NCBI RefSeq assembly: GCF_000227465.1
Contig: NC_016047.1
Location: 2,708,857 to 2,772,856, forward strand
Source of the DNA: Bacillus spizizenii TU-B-10
GTDB taxonomy: Bacteria > Bacillota > Bacilli > Bacillales > Bacillaceae
Direction of reading: 5' to 3'
Length of the DNA stretch: 64,000 nucleotides
Of this stretch, positions 51,384-62,737 are shown piece after piece. The notes below the pieces were generated by a model. The model was given only the letters and a program-made list of their open reading frames with translations. It had not been told where the DNA came from and ran no database searches. The position numbers were made by a program, and so were the translations under genes. Every line of letters starts with the position of its first letter. Position 1 is the stretch's first letter.

Positions 51384-51584
51384 AAGTCCCAATAGTGCCG
51401 TTGCAGCTTTCCTTTGTTTTGAACCCGCTCTCAGCAGGTGGGTGCCCTCTTTTAAACCTTGTAAGTCCTCTTTACCGAATGAAAAGAGGCATGTACGCCA
51501 TTTAAAAATGCGGGCTCCCAAATCAAAAAAATGTTCGGTCAAAACTAGGTGTACAACTAACACATCAGGACTTTATTTAACTTG
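51384..51584 (-). ncRNA. bsrA: 6S-1 RNA (BsrA)
   Basis: Regulatory RNA that mimics an open promoter and sequesters sigma-A RNA polymerase in stationary phase. I recognise the mature 5' end AAGTCCTGATGTG at 51573 and the 3' end GGGACTT at 51384, which pair to close the rod (190 nt mature; 201 nt from the predicted start). The pRNA template AGTTTTGACCGAAC is present just 5' of the central bulge. A T-rich tail follows the 3' end. An apparent 76-codon frame inside it is not a gene. Confidence 0.95.
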
Positions 51585-51589
51585 TCAAA

Positions 51590-51618
51590 ATCATATCACA
51601 GACGATTTTGATTTTCAA
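51590..51618 (-). promoter_or_regulatory. Promoter of 6S-1 RNA
   Basis: Minus-strand TTGAAA (51613-51618), 17 bases, TATGAT (51590-51595), placing the start at about 51584. It lies in the 50 bp between the aspS stop and the RNA, with no terminator between them. Confidence 0.88.
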
Positions 51619-51635
51619 GAATCGAACTGCTCAAT

Positions 51636-53414
51636 TTAGTTCTTAACTTTTTTCTTGATAGAAAGATGAAGCTCATCAAGCTGGGCGTCGCTTACTTCCC
51701 CTGGCGCTTCTGTCATCAGGCAGCTTGCGCTTGCGGTTTTCGGGAATGCAATTGTATCTCTTAGGTTCGTACGTCCTGCGAGAAGCATGACGAGACGGTC
51801 TAAGCCGAGCGCGATTCCGCCGTGCGGAGGAGCGCCGTATTCAAATGCTTCCAGTAAGAATCCGAACTGCTCAGCCGCTTCTTCTTGGGAGAAGCCGAGG
51901 AGCGCAAACATTTTTTCCTGAATATCCTTTTCGAAAATACGGATCGAACCGCCGCCAAGCTCATAGCCGTTTAAGACGAGGTCATAGGCTTGTGCTTTCA
52001 TGTCTTCAGGCGCTGTTTCAATCAACTCAAGGTCTTCACGGACAGGCATTGTGAACGGATGGTGGGCTGCGTAAAAACGGCCTTCCTCCGGATCATGCTC
52101 TAAGAGCGGCCAGTCGATGACCCATAAGAAATTGAACAGATTTTCGTCAATCAGCCCTCGTTCTTTCCCAAGCTTTAAGCGCAGGGCGCCGAGTGATGCG
52201 GCTACAACTTCGAATTTATCCGCTCCGAACAGCAGCAAATCACCTTCAGCAGCATCAAGTGCTTCAATCAGCTTAGACTGCTTTTCTTCATCAAAGAATT
52301 TGGCGATCGGACCTTTCACTCCGTCTGCCTCAACTTTCACCCAGGCAAGTCCTTTCGCCCCGTAGTTAGCTGCAAAAGCGCCAAGAGCGTCGATGTCTTT
52401 TCTGGAGTAATCGCCGGCTCCGCCTTTTACATTGATGGCTTTTACCACACCGCCGTTTGCCACAGCGGATGAGAATACTTTAAATTCTGTGTCCTTCACA
52501 ATGTCAGATACATCTGTCAAAAGCATATCAAAACGCGTATCCGGTTTATCCGAACCATAACTGTTCATCGCCTCGTCATACGTCATACGAGGAAGAGGAA
52601 GCTTGAGTTCCACACCTTTTGTTTCACGCATAATCTTTGCCATCATATCTTCAGCCAATGACATAATGTCTTCCTGGCTCATAAAGGACATTTCAATATC
52701 GATCTGCGTAAACTCAGGCTGGCGGTCTGCACGCAAGTCTTCATCGCGGAAACAGCGGGCAATCTGATAATAGCGTTCAATGCCGGATACCATCAGAAGC
52801 TGTTTAAATAGCTGCGGAGACTGAGGCAGCGCATAGAATTCACCTTCGTGCACACGGCTCGGCACCAAGTAGTCACGTGCGCCCTCAGGTGTGCTTTTGG
52901 TTAAAATCGGCGTTTCAATATCAAGAAACCCGTTATCATCTAAAAAGCTGCGGACAGCTTTCGTCACGTTATGTCGCATCTGCATCGTTTGAAACATAGC
53001 TGGTCTACGCAAATCTAAGTAACGGTGTTTTAAACGGACGTCCTCTGATACGTCTTCAGCTTGATCAGAAATCGCAAACGGAGGTGTCTTTGCAGCACTT
53101 AATACGGTCACTCCATCAGCGTGAATTTCGATCGCGCCTGTTTTCAAATTCGCATTGACTGTGCCTTCTTCACGCGCCACCACTTTTCCTTGAATATCAA
53201 GCACGTATTCGTTTCTGATGCCTTCCGCAATAGCAAGCGCTTCTTTTGACACATCAGGGTTAAACACGACTTGAACAATTCCTGTACGGTCACGCAAGTC
53301 AATAAAAATCAATCCGCCGAGATCCCGTCTTTTTTGGACCCAGCCTTTTAGCGTTACAGATTCACCGATTGCTTTTTCAGTTATATCACCGCAATAATAT
53401 GTTCTTCCAAACAA
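51636..53414 (-). CDS. aspS: Aspartyl-tRNA synthetase
   Basis: Class II synthetase of 592 residues. N-terminal OB anticodon-binding domain ([24 protein letters not shown]), catalytic core with motif 2 [20 protein letters not shown] and motif 3 [15 protein letters not shown], and the bacterial GAD insertion (about 290-420). Starts at TTG 53414 behind AAGGAGTGGAATGTA. 13 bp after hisS and so under the same T-box. Confidence 0.97.
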   Translation of the reverse strand: MFGRTYYCGDITEKAIGESVTLKGWVQKRRDLGGLIFIDLRDRTGIVQVVFNPDVSKEALAIAEGIRNEYVLDIQGKVVAREEGTVNANLKTGAIEIHADGVTVLSAAKTPPFAISDQAEDVSEDVRLKHRYLDLRRPAMFQTMQMRHNVTKAVRSFLDDNGFLDIETPILTKSTPEGARDYLVPSRVHEGEFYALPQSPQLFKQLLMVSGIERYYQIARCFRDEDLRADRQPEFTQIDIEMSFMSQEDIMSLAEDMMAKIMRETKGVELKLPLPRMTYDEAMNSYGSDKPDTRFDMLLTDVSDIVKDTEFKVFSSAVANGGVVKAINVKGGAGDYSRKDIDALGAFAANYGAKGLAWVKVEADGVKGPIAKFFDEEKQSKLIEALDAAEGDLLLFGADKFEVVAASLGALRLKLGKERGLIDENLFNFLWVIDWPLLEHDPEEGRFYAAHHPFTMPVREDLELIETAPEDMKAQAYDLVLNGYELGGGSIRIFEKDIQEKMFALLGFSQEEAAEQFGFLLEAFEYGAPPHGGIALGLDRLVMLLAGRTNLRDTIAFPKTASASCLMTEAPGEVSDAQLDELHLSIKKKVKN

Positions 53415-53427
53415 TACATTCCACTCC

Positions 53428-54702
53428 TTATCCCTTTTGGTTTGCCTTCATCACATGTATAAATTCATCAAGTGCCACTTCAATCTGTTCGCCCGTCTGT
53501 GCATCCTTTACATTGATTTTATTTTGGGCAAGCTCATCTTCACCCAAAATCGCAATAAATCTGGCATTCAGGCGGTCAGCTGTTTTAAACTGGCCTTTCA
53601 TTTTCTTATTTTCATAATCGATTTCGCTGGAAATGCCTGCTTCTCTCAGTTTGTACACCAATGAAACAGAATAATCCTTGGCTTTTTCGCCGAGTGTGAC
53701 GATATAGCAGTAGATTCCCTGATCAACAGGCAGCTCTCTTTTTTCAGCATCAATTGCGGCAAGCAGGCGTTCAATGCTCATCGCAAATCCGATGCCCGGC
53801 GCTTCAGGACCGCCGATTTGTTCGACAAGTCCGTCGTAGCGTCCTCCGCCGGCAAGTGTCGTAATCGCGCCAAAGCCCTCCGCATTGCTCATGATTTCAA
53901 ATGCGGTATGGTTGTAATAATCCAGCCCTCTCACAAGGTTAGAGTCAATTTCATACGAAATGCCAAGATCGTTTAAGTATTGTTTCACTTTCTCAAAATA
54001 AGCGGCTGATTCTTCATTTAAATATGTCAGAATCGAAGGTGCCGATTTCATCAGCTCATGATCGCGGTCTTTTTTGCAATCCAAGATTCTGAGCGGGTTT
54101 GTGTGCAGCCGTGACTGGCAGTCTGAACAAAACTCTTCGATGCGAGGCTCAAAATGTTTTACGAGCGCTTCTCTGTAGCTTTTGCGGCTTTCTTGGTCGC
54201 CGAGGCTGTTTATGACAAGCTTAACGTTTTGCAAGCCTGCTTTTTGATAAATACTCATCGCTAGCGCCATTACTTCGGCATCGATTGCTGGATCTTTCGA
54301 GCCTATCGCTTCAATTCCAAACTGATAAAACTGGCGGTAACGGCCCGTCTGCGGACGTTCATAACGGAACATCGGCCCGACATAATAAAGCTTTGTCGGC
54401 TGGACAGGATTTGCGAATAGCTTGTTTTCATTAAAAGCGCGAACCGCCGCTGCTGTTCCCTCCGGACGAAGCGTCAGGCTTCTGCCTTTTCGGTCCTGAA
54501 AGGTATACATTTCTTTTTGTACGATATCCGTCGATTCTCCGACGCCTCTGGCAAACAGTTCTGTATGCTCAAAAATCGGTGTGCGGATTTCTTTATATTG
54601 ATAAGTGCGGCAAGTGTCTCTCATAATTTGTTCAACAAACTGCCAGCGATCTGATTCTCCAGGCAGAATATCCTGTGTTCCTCTTGGAATGCTATATCCC
54701 AT
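53428..54702 (-). CDS. hisS: Histidyl-tRNA synthetase
   Basis: Class II synthetase of 424 residues. Motif 1 region ([13 protein letters not shown]), motif 2 [21 protein letters not shown], histidine A loop [15 protein letters not shown], and C-terminal anticodon domain ([20 protein letters not shown]). ATG after AAGGAGGTCTACAT. First gene of hisS-aspS, downstream of a T-box. Confidence 0.98.
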   Translation of the reverse strand: MGYSIPRGTQDILPGESDRWQFVEQIMRDTCRTYQYKEIRTPIFEHTELFARGVGESTDIVQKEMYTFQDRKGRSLTLRPEGTAAAVRAFNENKLFANPVQPTKLYYVGPMFRYERPQTGRYRQFYQFGIEAIGSKDPAIDAEVMALAMSIYQKAGLQNVKLVINSLGDQESRKSYREALVKHFEPRIEEFCSDCQSRLHTNPLRILDCKKDRDHELMKSAPSILTYLNEESAAYFEKVKQYLNDLGISYEIDSNLVRGLDYYNHTAFEIMSNAEGFGAITTLAGGGRYDGLVEQIGGPEAPGIGFAMSIERLLAAIDAEKRELPVDQGIYCYIVTLGEKAKDYSVSLVYKLREAGISSEIDYENKKMKGQFKTADRLNARFIAILGEDELAQNKINVKDAQTGEQIEVALDEFIHVMKANQKG

Positions 54703-54761
54703 ATGTAGACCTCCTTATGTATTCCTTATAAAATATACAATGATTGTTAATGATGAAAATG

Positions 54762-55052
54762 AAAAAAACTCTCGTCCCTACTATACATGTATAGTAGGGA
54801 CGAGAGTTATACCCGTGGTGCCACCCTAGTTGGAATATGTTCATATTCCCGCTCGATCCTTTAACGCAGGTTCACGTTCACTGCCTAATGACGGGATTAA
54901 CGCGTTCAGCAGGAAACCTCCGGAGTGTTGTTTCGAGAAAGACGCAATGGGATCCGCTTTCAGCCTGGGGCGGTTCCTCTCTAGCCATGCAATCTGACCT
55001 ACTCTTCTCCATTATTGGTTCAAATCTTTCATCATTTGCTATGTACTCAATT
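54762..55052 (-). promoter_or_regulatory. T-box leader of hisS-aspS
   Basis: Minus-strand hallmarks: stem I with GAGAAGAGTAGG and AGAGAGGA; T-box core AGGGTGGCACCACG; then a perfect long terminator (ACTCTCGTCCCTACTATACA and its complement) ending in seven T. The most plausible specifier is CAC (54927-54925 in ACAACACTCC), i.e. His. The pairing of that loop by eye is not certain. Confidence 0.92.
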
Positions 55053-55058
55053 TCTATT

Positions 55059-55087
55059 ATAATAATGGGATTGGGGTTCTCTGTCAA
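55059..55087 (-). promoter_or_regulatory. Promoter of hisS-aspS
   Basis: Minus-strand TTGACA (55082-55087), 17 bases, TATTAT (55059-55064); a TATAAT three bases further downstream is an alternative -10. The -35 overlaps the last codons of yrzK. Confidence 0.85.
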
Positions 55088-55254
55088 GCTTTATTCCGGT
55101 TGTTTTTCCTCATCGCTGCTTCTTTGGACATAAGACCAAATTCAGATGCTGTTTCAGTAAGATAACCGGTCGTTTCGGGATCTGCGTGATCGCTGTAATG
55201 CAGATTTGCTTCACCGTCGTGAAATGCACGTCCCATTTTTGGATGATATTTCAT
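55084..55254 (-). CDS. yrzK: Small protein YrzK
   Basis: 56 residues: [20 protein letters not shown] and onward, ending RKNNRNKA. Soluble, His-rich at the start and basic at the end; no domain recognised. ATG at 55254 with AAAGGTGTGCAAATC as SD. Its stop (TGA, 55086-55084) lies inside the hisS promoter -35. Kept in Bacillus; function unknown. Confidence 0.75.
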   Translation of the reverse strand: MKYHPKMGRAFHDGEANLHYSDHADPETTGYLTETASEFGLMSKEAAMRKNNRNKA

Positions 55255-55386
55255 GATTTGCACACCTTTTTGATTGTATTTATGCCTAGTATAAACAAAT
55301 CATTTTATTTTTATTTAAAAATCAGAAAGGACTTTACGATAATAAGCAAGAATGCTTTTTTAATGATCATCAGAAAGGAGGACACA

Positions 55387-56940
55387 ATGAGCAAGAAATA
55401 CTTTGTTCTTATTGTATCTATTATTTTCGCCGGGGCGCTTTTCCCGCCACTTTCCTCCGTTACAGCCGCTCAAGGAGAAGCGGTCATCGCAACAGATGAA
55501 ATGAACGTCAGAAGCGGTCCGGGGCTTAGCTACGGGATTACAGCGGAAGCGAAAAAAGGAGAGCGCTACCCGATTTTAAAGGAAGATGGAGACTGGGTGC
55601 AGATACAGCTTGGTTCCGGAGAAAAAGGATGGGTGGTCTCCTGGCTGATTACAAAGGAAGACCAGGCCAGCACAAGCTCTACGGAAAGCAGTGATACTGT
55701 GACTTCAACAGACCCCGATCTGCGGATGAGAACCGGACCGGGCACTTCATACGAAGTCATCGGCAAATTCCCGCAAGGCAGCCAAGCGTCTGTCATCGAT
55801 AAAGATTCAGGCTGGATCAAGATATCCTATCAAAATGCCACTGGGTGGGTGTCATCTGAATATGTTACATCAGGCCGCAGCAGTTCAGCGTCTTCTGAGA
55901 GTGCTCAAACCGAATCTTCCGGTGCTTCAACGGGCACGGTCGGTGTATCTTCACTAAATGTAAGAGCCTCCGCCTCACATGACGCAGCGATTTTAACGAA
56001 ACTTGAACGCGGAACGAAGCTTACGATTCTCAACGAGAAAAACGGCTGGGCCCACATCGAGGTGAATGGGCTGAAAGGCTGGGTTGCAAGCCATTACCTT
56101 TTATCTAGTTCTGATCCAGCTGAAAGTTCGGCAAATGCCGGCAGTTCATCCTCCGCTAAAAAAGCCTATATTGTATACGGAGGAACGAATGTAAGAAGTG
56201 ATGCATCTACATCAGCTTCGATCGTTGAACGTGCTGCCAAAGGCGATTCGTTCACCATTACAGGTTCAAAGGGCAGCTGGTATGAGATTAAGCTTGATAA
56301 CGGGCAGACTGGTTATGTAGCCAATTGGGTGGTCCAAACGTCTAAAAGCGCAGAAGAAGCAGGTGAACCCCCTGTCTCTGATTCCCCGTCCGGAAACGGT
56401 TCTCTGAACAATAAAACGATTATTGTTGACCCGGGACACGGAGGAAAAGACAGCGGAACGATCGGCTATTCGGGTAAATTCGAGAAAAACCTGACGATCA
56501 AAACGGCAAAACTGCTTGCCAGTAAACTCAGATCAGCTGGAGCCGATGTGTATGTGACACGCCAGGATGATACCTTTGTCAGCTTACAGTCACGTGTTTC
56601 TACGTCTCACTATCGCAACGCTGACGCATTTATCAGCATTCACTATGACAGCTATGCGGATACTTCCACGAGAGGCAGCACTGCTTACTACTACAGTCCT
56701 GCCAAAGATGAGGAACTGGCATCAGATGTACACTCTGAAGTGGTGAAGCGTTCTTCCATTCCTGACCGCGGCGTATTATTCGGAGATTATTATGTGCTTC
56801 GGGAAAATAGACAGCCCGCTATGCTGTATGAGCTGGGATATGTAAGCCATCCGCAGGAAGAAGCCATTGTACATAGCAATTCATACCAAGAAAAAGTTAC
56901 AGACGGGATTGAAAGCGGACTAGAGAAATACTTCCAATAA
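55387..56940 (+). CDS. yrvJ: Secreted N-acetylmuramoyl-L-alanine amidase with SH3b repeats
   Basis: Cell-wall hydrolase of 517 residues. Signal peptide (about 1-30, KKYFVLIVSIIFAGALFP, cleavage near SVTAAQ). Four bacterial SH3 domains that bind the wall, each with the MNVRSGPG-type start (about 33-90, 103-160, 183-240, 260-315), joined by Ser-rich linkers. C-terminal amidase_3 domain from about 340 with zinc-site features IIVDPGHGGKDSGTIG, YVTRQDDTFVSLQSR and SIHYDSYAD. ATG at 55387 follows AGAAAGGAGG; the upstream open frame to 55186 is not used. Confidence 0.93.
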   Translation: MSKKYFVLIVSIIFAGALFPPLSSVTAAQGEAVIATDEMNVRSGPGLSYGITAEAKKGERYPILKEDGDWVQIQLGSGEKGWVVSWLITKEDQASTSSTESSDTVTSTDPDLRMRTGPGTSYEVIGKFPQGSQASVIDKDSGWIKISYQNATGWVSSEYVTSGRSSSASSESAQTESSGASTGTVGVSSLNVRASASHDAAILTKLERGTKLTILNEKNGWAHIEVNGLKGWVASHYLLSSSDPAESSANAGSSSSAKKAYIVYGGTNVRSDASTSASIVERAAKGDSFTITGSKGSWYEIKLDNGQTGYVANWVVQTSKSAEEAGEPPVSDSPSGNGSLNNKTIIVDPGHGGKDSGTIGYSGKFEKNLTIKTAKLLASKLRSAGADVYVTRQDDTFVSLQSRVSTSHYRNADAFISIHYDSYADTSTRGSTAYYYSPAKDEELASDVHSEVVKRSSIPDRGVLFGDYYVLRENRQPAMLYELGYVSHPQEEAIVHSNSYQEKVTDGIESGLEKYFQ

Positions 56941-56969
56941 AAAAAGCTGCCTTTTGGCAGCTTTTTTTA
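56941..56969. terminator. Bidirectional terminator between yrvJ and dtd
   Basis: AAAAAGCTGCC / GGCAGCTTTTT with a four-base loop; T tracts both ways. It overlaps the dtd stop. Confidence 0.93.
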
Positions 56970-57407
56970 TTTTGAATCCATAATGAGCGTGACCGGTCCA
57001 GAGTTTGTAAGCTGAACATCCATCATCGCTCCAAACGTTCCGGTCTCCACTTTGATTCCTTTTTCACGAAGCAGGTCGTTCCATTTTTCATAAAGACCTA
57101 AAGCTTTATCAGGTTTGGCGGCGTTCATGTAGTTCGGACGGCGCCCTTTTCTCGTATCTCCATAAAGCGTAAACTGTGAGACAGATAAAATCTCTCCTCC
57201 TATATCTAAAAGAGACAGATTCATTTTTCCTTCACTGTCATCGAAAATACGAAGATGAACAACTTTATCAGCTAAATAAGCTGCATCCTCTTCTGTATCA
57301 TCGTGAGTGATGCCGACCAGCACCATGAGGCCTTGTCCAATTTGGCCGACGACCTCTTCATCCACTGTAACGCTTGCTTTTGTTACTCGCTGAACAACTA
57401 ATCTCAT
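56967..57407 (-). CDS. dtd: D-aminoacyl-tRNA deacylase
   Basis: Removes D-amino acids from mischarged tRNA; 146 residues. [21 protein letters not shown] start, [17 protein letters not shown] active-site loop and the terminal [14 protein letters not shown] with the GP motif are present. SD AAAGGGGTTAGAAA. 12 bp after relA and likely co-transcribed. Confidence 0.95.
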   Translation of the reverse strand: MRLVVQRVTKASVTVDEEVVGQIGQGLMVLVGITHDDTEEDAAYLADKVVHLRIFDDSEGKMNLSLLDIGGEILSVSQFTLYGDTRKGRRPNYMNAAKPDKALGLYEKWNDLLREKGIKVETGTFGAMMDVQLTNSGPVTLIMDSK

Positions 57408-57419
57408 TTTCTAACCCCT

Positions 57420-59624
57420 TTAGTTCATGACGCGGCGCACAGAATAGATATCTCTTATCTGTTTAATACGCTCGACGACTTTGTGCAAGTGATTAATGTT
57501 CTGAATAAAAATCGCCATATGAATGGTTGCCACTTTATTGCGATCCGATTTGCCAGAGACGGATGAAATATTTGTTTTCGTTTCATTTACTGCCTGCAGC
57601 ACCTCGTTCAGCAATCCGCGGCGGTCATAACCAAGAATCTCTATCTCAACATTGTATTCCTTGCGCTTTTGAACCTGTGACTCATGTTCCCACTCTACCG
57701 GGATCAGCCGCTCCTGGGCTTCATTCGTTTTGACATTCGGACAGTCTTCACGATGGACCGAAACCCCTCTGCCTTTTGTGATAAATCCGACAATATCGTC
57801 ACCCGGTACAGGATTGCAGCATTTTGACAAACGGACAAGAAGATTGTCGATGCCCTTGACACGAACGCCCGCTTCCCGTTTTCTGCCCTGCGGGTATGGT
57901 TTAGGTTCCGCATTGACTTCTTGAACGATCTTTTCCTGTTCTTCCTGATCGCGCTGCTTTCTCTCTTTTTCTGTCAGGCGGTTTGCCACCTGTAAGGCTG
58001 TAATGCCGTTGTAGCCGACCGCTGCGTACATATCCTCTTCATTTGAGAAATTAAACTTGTCAGCAACCTTCTGGATATTTTCCGGCGTTAAGACTTCCTT
58101 CACTTCGAAATCCAGATTTTTAATTTCTTTTTCGACCAGCTCACGGCCTTTTTCGACATTTTCTTCGCGCCGCTGTTTCTTAAAGAATTGACGGATCTTA
58201 TGCTTCGCCTGGGATGTTTGCGCAAGCTTGACCCAATCCTGGCTCGGACCGTAGGAATGCTTAGAGGTGAGAATTTCAACGATATCACCTGTCCGAAGCT
58301 TATGGTCCAGCGTTACCATTTTTCCGTTTACTTTGGCACCGATTGTTTTATTGCCGATTTCCGAGTGAATCCGGTAAGAAAAATCAATCGGAACAGAACC
58401 GGACGGAAGCTCGATTACATCTCCTTTCGGTGTAAAAACATACACCATGTCAGAAAACAAATCGATTTTGAGCGATTCCATAAATTCTTCTGCATCTGTT
58501 GATTCATTTTGAAATTCTAAAATTTCACGGAACCAAGAAAGCTTTTTCTCAAAGGTTGCGCCTTCGTTGGCCGCTTTCCCTTCTTTATAAGCCCAGTGAG
58601 CCGCAACCCCGTATTCCGCAATTTCATGCATTTCAAAGGTGCGAATCTGCACTTCCAGCGGATCGCCTTTGGGCCCGATAACCGTTGTATGAAGCGATTG
58701 ATACATATTCGGCTTCGGCATTGCGATATAATCTTTGAATCTGCCGGGCATCGGCTTCCAGCATGTGTGAATGATGCCGAGCACCGCATAGCAGTCCTTT
58801 ATGCTATTCACAAGAATACGAACAGCCAGCAAATCGTAAATTTCGTTGAATTGCTTATTTTGCAGCACCATTTTGCGATAAATGCTATAAATATGTTTCG
58901 GACGTCCCGAGAAGTCAGCCTTGATGTTCACTTCTTCGACACGTTTCTTCACTTCATTGACAACCTCATCGACATAAAGCTCACGTTCTGCGCGTTTCTT
59001 CTTCATGAGGTTGACAATTCTGTAATATTGCTGAGGATTCAAATAACGGAGCGCCGTATCTTCCAATTCCCACTTAATTTTTGAAATCCCGAGACGATGC
59101 GCCAAAGGAGCAAAAATCTCCAGTGTTTCATTGGAAATTCTCCGCTGTTTTTCCTGAGGCAGATGTTTCAGCGTCCGCATATTGTGGAGACGATCCGCCA
59201 GCTTGATCAGTATGACCCGGATATCTTGAGCCATAGCGACAAACATTTTGCGATGATTTTCCGCCTGCTGTTCCTCTTGAGATTTATATTTAATTTTACC
59301 GAGCTTCGTTACGCCGTCCACAAGCATTGCCACTTCTTCGGAAAATGCTTCTTTCAGGTCATCGAGCGTCACATCTGTATCTTCCACGACATCGTGCAGA
59401 AATCCGCCCGCAATTGTGGAAGGGTCCATTTCAAGATCAACGAGAATCCCCGCAACCTGAATCGGATGAATAATATATGGCTCGCCCGATTTGCGGTATT
59501 GCTCGCGATGAGCATCTTCAGCGTACAGATATGCTTTTTCGACAAATGCGATATGCTCATCAGATAGATAGCTGCGCGCTTTATCTATAACTTGCTCGGC
59601 AGTCAATACTTGTTCGTTCGCCAT
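57420..59624 (-). CDS. relA: (p)ppGpp synthetase/hydrolase RelA (Rel)
   Basis: Bifunctional stringent-response enzyme of 734 residues. HD hydrolase domain with His53, HD77-78 and ED81-82 in [12 protein letters not shown]; synthetase domain about 240-350 ([25 protein letters not shown] is in it); TGS (about 395-455, [22 protein letters not shown]); zinc-finger region [21 protein letters not shown]-terminal ACT domain. Ribosome-bound uncharged tRNA turns synthesis on. ATG after AAAAAAGGTGATTCC. Confidence 0.97.
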   Translation of the reverse strand: MANEQVLTAEQVIDKARSYLSDEHIAFVEKAYLYAEDAHREQYRKSGEPYIIHPIQVAGILVDLEMDPSTIAGGFLHDVVEDTDVTLDDLKEAFSEEVAMLVDGVTKLGKIKYKSQEEQQAENHRKMFVAMAQDIRVILIKLADRLHNMRTLKHLPQEKQRRISNETLEIFAPLAHRLGISKIKWELEDTALRYLNPQQYYRIVNLMKKKRAERELYVDEVVNEVKKRVEEVNIKADFSGRPKHIYSIYRKMVLQNKQFNEIYDLLAVRILVNSIKDCYAVLGIIHTCWKPMPGRFKDYIAMPKPNMYQSLHTTVIGPKGDPLEVQIRTFEMHEIAEYGVAAHWAYKEGKAANEGATFEKKLSWFREILEFQNESTDAEEFMESLKIDLFSDMVYVFTPKGDVIELPSGSVPIDFSYRIHSEIGNKTIGAKVNGKMVTLDHKLRTGDIVEILTSKHSYGPSQDWVKLAQTSQAKHKIRQFFKKQRREENVEKGRELVEKEIKNLDFEVKEVLTPENIQKVADKFNFSNEEDMYAAVGYNGITALQVANRLTEKERKQRDQEEQEKIVQEVNAEPKPYPQGRKREAGVRVKGIDNLLVRLSKCCNPVPGDDIVGFITKGRGVSVHREDCPNVKTNEAQERLIPVEWEHESQVQKRKEYNVEIEILGYDRRGLLNEVLQAVNETKTNISSVSGKSDRNKVATIHMAIFIQNINHLHKVVERIKQIRDIYSVRRVMN

Positions 59625-59663
59625 GGAATCACCTTTTTTAGAATGTAAACTGTATTGTAGTTT

Positions 59664-59692
59664 ATTATCAAGAAAAAAACGAAAGATGTAAA
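59664..59692 (-). promoter_or_regulatory. Candidate promoter of relA
   Basis: Minus-strand TTTACA (59687-59692), 17 bases, GATAAT (59664-59669), about 40 bp before the relA ATG. Confidence 0.6.
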
Positions 59693-59745
59693 GAGCAGAA
59701 GTTCAAATAGCCAAATATTATATAAAATAAATGCAAAACAATAGG

Positions 59746-59776
59746 AAAAAAGCACCCTGACATGGAGTGCTTTTTT
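59746..59776 (-). terminator. Terminator of apt
   Basis: AAAAAAGCACTCC / GGGTGCTTTTTT (one mismatch) with loop ATGTCA and T run, 16 bp after the apt stop. Confidence 0.92.
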
Positions 59777-59792
59777 CGTTATGCGATTATCT

Positions 59793-60305
59793 TTAGTATT
59801 TCATCAATGTTAATATGTCATAATCTTCAAGCTTCTTTCTGCCGTCAAGGTAAGAAAGCTCGATTAAGAAAGCGATACCAGCAACAACGCCGCCAAGCTC
59901 TTCAACAAGTTGGATTGTTGCTTCAATTGTGCCGCCTGTCGCAAGCAGGTCATCTGTAATAAGCACACGCTGACCCGGTTTAATCGCATCTTTGTGGATC
60001 GTTAATACGTCTTTCCCGTATTCCAAGCCGTAGTCCACTTTGATCACTTCACGAGGCAATTTGCCTTCTTTGCGGACCGGCGCAAAACCTACGCCAAGCG
60101 CGTAAGCAACGGGACAGCCGATAATAAAGCCGCGCGCTTCAGGGCCGACGACCAAATCAATTTGCTTTTCTTTCGCATATTCAACAATTTGGTCTGTAGC
60201 ATAGCGGTATACGTCGCCTTTATCCATCAGTGTCGTAATATCTTTAAATTGCACGCCCTCTTTCGGGTAATCCGGTACAATTGTTACGTATTGTTTTAAA
60301 TCCAT
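59793..60305 (-). CDS. apt: Adenine phosphoribosyltransferase
   Basis: Salvages adenine with PRPP to AMP; 170 residues. Seen: [15 protein letters not shown] start, [17 protein letters not shown] and the PRPP motif [17 protein letters not shown] (about 113-129). SD GAGGAGGACATAAAACAG. Five bases after recJ, so the two are co-transcribed. The apt-relA gap has terminator and new promoter. Confidence 0.97.
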   Translation of the reverse strand: MDLKQYVTIVPDYPKEGVQFKDITTLMDKGDVYRYATDQIVEYAKEKQIDLVVGPEARGFIIGCPVAYALGVGFAPVRKEGKLPREVIKVDYGLEYGKDVLTIHKDAIKPGQRVLITDDLLATGGTIEATIQLVEELGGVVAGIAFLIELSYLDGRKKLEDYDILTLMKY

Positions 60306-60310
60306 CTGTT

Positions 60311-62671
60311 TTATGTCCTCCTCGTACTTTCATAAGCCTCTGAATCTTGTTTCATCAGCTTATTCAGCCATTCCTTCAGCTCTTCAGCAGAAGAATAATT
60401 CAGCTTTTGATCCAGTTCCATCAGCTGCTGTTTCGCCTGATATGTTTGTGAGTCTGTTAGGTCGCGTTTCTTTACTCCGCTAACCACAGACAGCACACCA
60501 TTCTCTATTTTAACAAAACCTAGATCAAAAAACACCTTTGTCATGAAATTGATTGTTTCAACAGACCAGCCTTTATGTCTTGCAAGCTCTGATCCGTGTT
60601 TTTTTACGTCAAAAGCGCCTCTTTTCAGCAAGAACGCATAATACCATTTAAAATGGTCTCTTGCGGGAAATGTTGATAAAAAGTGGTCCTCTTGATTGAG
60701 AAAAATGAAATATATCCGCTCAGGCGTCTTGCCTTCCAGCAAACGTGCGAGCATGTCCAACGAAGGCGGCGGATCCAGCAATACAATATATGCACCATCA
60801 AGGTCAAACGCCTTCGCTTGTTCTTCAGAGCTGATGACGTGCACTTCACGGCGAAGATCTTCAGTCTGAAGAAGTGTTGTTGAGTCTTCTTTGAAAGAGA
60901 CAATGGCCCGTTTAGCAGATGGAAGGACGGAAACTGTGTCTTCCCACATCCGTTTTCCCCTTAAATCAAACAGCTGCCATTCAGAAACAGCGGCATCCTT
61001 AATCATTAACTGCGGTTTTTTTCTATTGTTCCATTCGTTGATAGACATCTCACCGACAATTGAAATTCTTGAACCCGGGACGATGCCTTCTTCGAGCTCA
61101 CCTTTATTAAAACCGACGCAATCAAGCTGAGACGACTCGTTTCTGACCGTCATTTTCACATGATTTTTATTAGCGCCGATCTTGCGGACATCTTCCAGCA
61201 CAGCGTTTTCTACGAGAACGTGCGGTTTCGGGTTCAGCATGCCAAATGGGGACAGCAGGTTCATTTCTGTGATGCTTTCAACCGTAATGTCCTCGACACC
61301 GCAGACGAGATCGACTTCCTGTACAGGAATAAAATCCTCTTCCGTGAGCGTATTGTCTGCTATTTCATTCAGCCTGTTTCGCAAATCCGGCACATCTTCG
61401 GCATTCAACGTCATCCCCGCAGCCATTGGATGGCCGCCGAAATGAGGAAGAATATCTCTGCATTCAGAAAGGCTCTCGAATAAATTAAAGCCTCTGATGC
61501 TTCGGGCCGAACCTTTAGCGATCCCTTTTTCTTCATCAATGCCAAGCACAATGGCCGGACGATAGAAACGGTCCACAAGCTTTGAAGCCACAATCCCGAC
61601 GACTCCTGGATTCCACCCGGCTTTGGCCACGACGATTGCAGTTTGATCGAGACCTTGCTGTTCAACCATTTCAATCGCTTCATCCGTCATTTTGCTGACC
61701 ATTTTTTGGCGCTCTTTGTTCAGCTGGTCAATTTCAGCGGCAAGCTCTTCCGCTTCAAACGAATCCTCTGACATGAGCAAATGAACAGCGGGATCCGCCT
61801 GTTCGATTCGTCCGACGGCATTCAGCCTTGGTGCTATCTGGAACCCGACTGTTTCTTCGTTCGCTTCTCCGATGTTTCCGCCTGACAGCTTGACCAGCTC
61901 TTTTAAGCCCAGCCGATTCGTCCGACGAAGCCTTTCAAGTCCTAGTGTTGCAATTAATCTGTTTTCGTCATGCAACGGGACAAGATCGGCAATGGTGCCG
62001 ATTGCCGCCAAGTCTAGCAGTTCATCCGGGAGTTCGCCCAATAAAGCGTGGGCAAGCTTAAACGCAACTCCGACCCCGGCAAGTTCTTTAAACGGGTAGG
62101 TGCAGCCAGGCTGCTTCGGGTGGACGATCACATGGACATCCGGAAGCTCCGGTCCCGGCTCATGGTGATCGGTAATAATGACATCCAGCCCGAGTTCCTT
62201 TGCCACCTTCGCTTCATGCACAGCGGCAATTCCTGTATCAACCGTAATAACCAGAGAGAAGCCCCGTTCTTTAATCGAACGAAACGCCTGTTCATTAGGG
62301 CCATATCCTTCTTTAAAGCGGTCAGGTATATAAAAATCAACTTGAGCCGACAGCTTTTGCAGCGTGTGAAGCATCACTGACGTACTGGTAACTCCATCGG
62401 CGTCATAATCGCCATATATCATAATCTGTTCTTGTTGTGAAATCGCCTGTTTTATTCGATCTGCCGCTTCTTTCATGCCCTTCATTTCGAAAGGATCATA
62501 AAAATCGGCATCCTTTGTATGTAAAAACAGCCTTGCGCTTTCTGCCGTATCAAAGCCTCTTTTTACAAGCAGGGACGCAACAAGAGGTGTTATATGCAAT
62601 TGTTCTGTGAGTGATTTGACCTTATCCTGATCTGGTCGCTGGATTTCCCATCGCATTTTTGACGCTAACAT
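60311..62671 (-). CDS. recJ: Single-strand-specific 5'-3' exonuclease RecJ
   Basis: DHH-family exonuclease of 786 residues used in recombination and mismatch repair. DHH motif set [37 protein letters not shown] and [14 protein letters not shown]1 domain with [13 protein letters not shown]-fold from about 450 and the Bacillus-type C-terminal extension. ATG at 62671 follows GAGGGGTGAATTT; the frame to 62686 adds five codons. Confidence 0.96.
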   Translation of the reverse strand: MLASKMRWEIQRPDQDKVKSLTEQLHITPLVASLLVKRGFDTAESARLFLHTKDADFYDPFEMKGMKEAADRIKQAISQQEQIMIYGDYDADGVTSTSVMLHTLQKLSAQVDFYIPDRFKEGYGPNEQAFRSIKERGFSLVITVDTGIAAVHEAKVAKELGLDVIITDHHEPGPELPDVHVIVHPKQPGCTYPFKELAGVGVAFKLAHALLGELPDELLDLAAIGTIADLVPLHDENRLIATLGLERLRRTNRLGLKELVKLSGGNIGEANEETVGFQIAPRLNAVGRIEQADPAVHLLMSEDSFEAEELAAEIDQLNKERQKMVSKMTDEAIEMVEQQGLDQTAIVVAKAGWNPGVVGIVASKLVDRFYRPAIVLGIDEEKGIAKGSARSIRGFNLFESLSECRDILPHFGGHPMAAGMTLNAEDVPDLRNRLNEIADNTLTEEDFIPVQEVDLVCGVEDITVESITEMNLLSPFGMLNPKPHVLVENAVLEDVRKIGANKNHVKMTVRNESSQLDCVGFNKGELEEGIVPGSRISIVGEMSINEWNNRKKPQLMIKDAAVSEWQLFDLRGKRMWEDTVSVLPSAKRAIVSFKEDSTTLLQTEDLRREVHVISSEEQAKAFDLDGAYIVLLDPPPSLDMLARLLEGKTPERIYFIFLNQEDHFLSTFPARDHFKWYYAFLLKRGAFDVKKHGSELARHKGWSVETINFMTKVFFDLGFVKIENGVLSVVSGVKKRDLTDSQTYQAKQQLMELDQKLNYSSAEELKEWLNKLMKQDSEAYESTRRT

Positions 62672-62693
62672 AAATTCACCCCTCAACCACCCT

Positions 62694-62723
62694 ATTATAC
62701 TAGAGCAGGCTGAGGGGTTTCAA
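62694..62723 (-). promoter_or_regulatory. Promoter of recJ-apt
   Basis: Minus-strand TTGAAA (62718-62723), 18 bases, TATAAT (62694-62699). The start would be only about 16 bases before the recJ ATG. Confidence 0.75.
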
Positions 62724-62737
62724 ATATTATTCGAAAA

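Noticed and set aside
51333..51563. 76-codon minus-strand frame
   Set aside because: Lies within 6S-1 RNA, whose ends, pRNA template and promoter are all present.
54878..55087. 69-codon minus-strand frame before hisS
   Set aside because: Falls in the T-box leader; conserved RNA elements explain the sequence.
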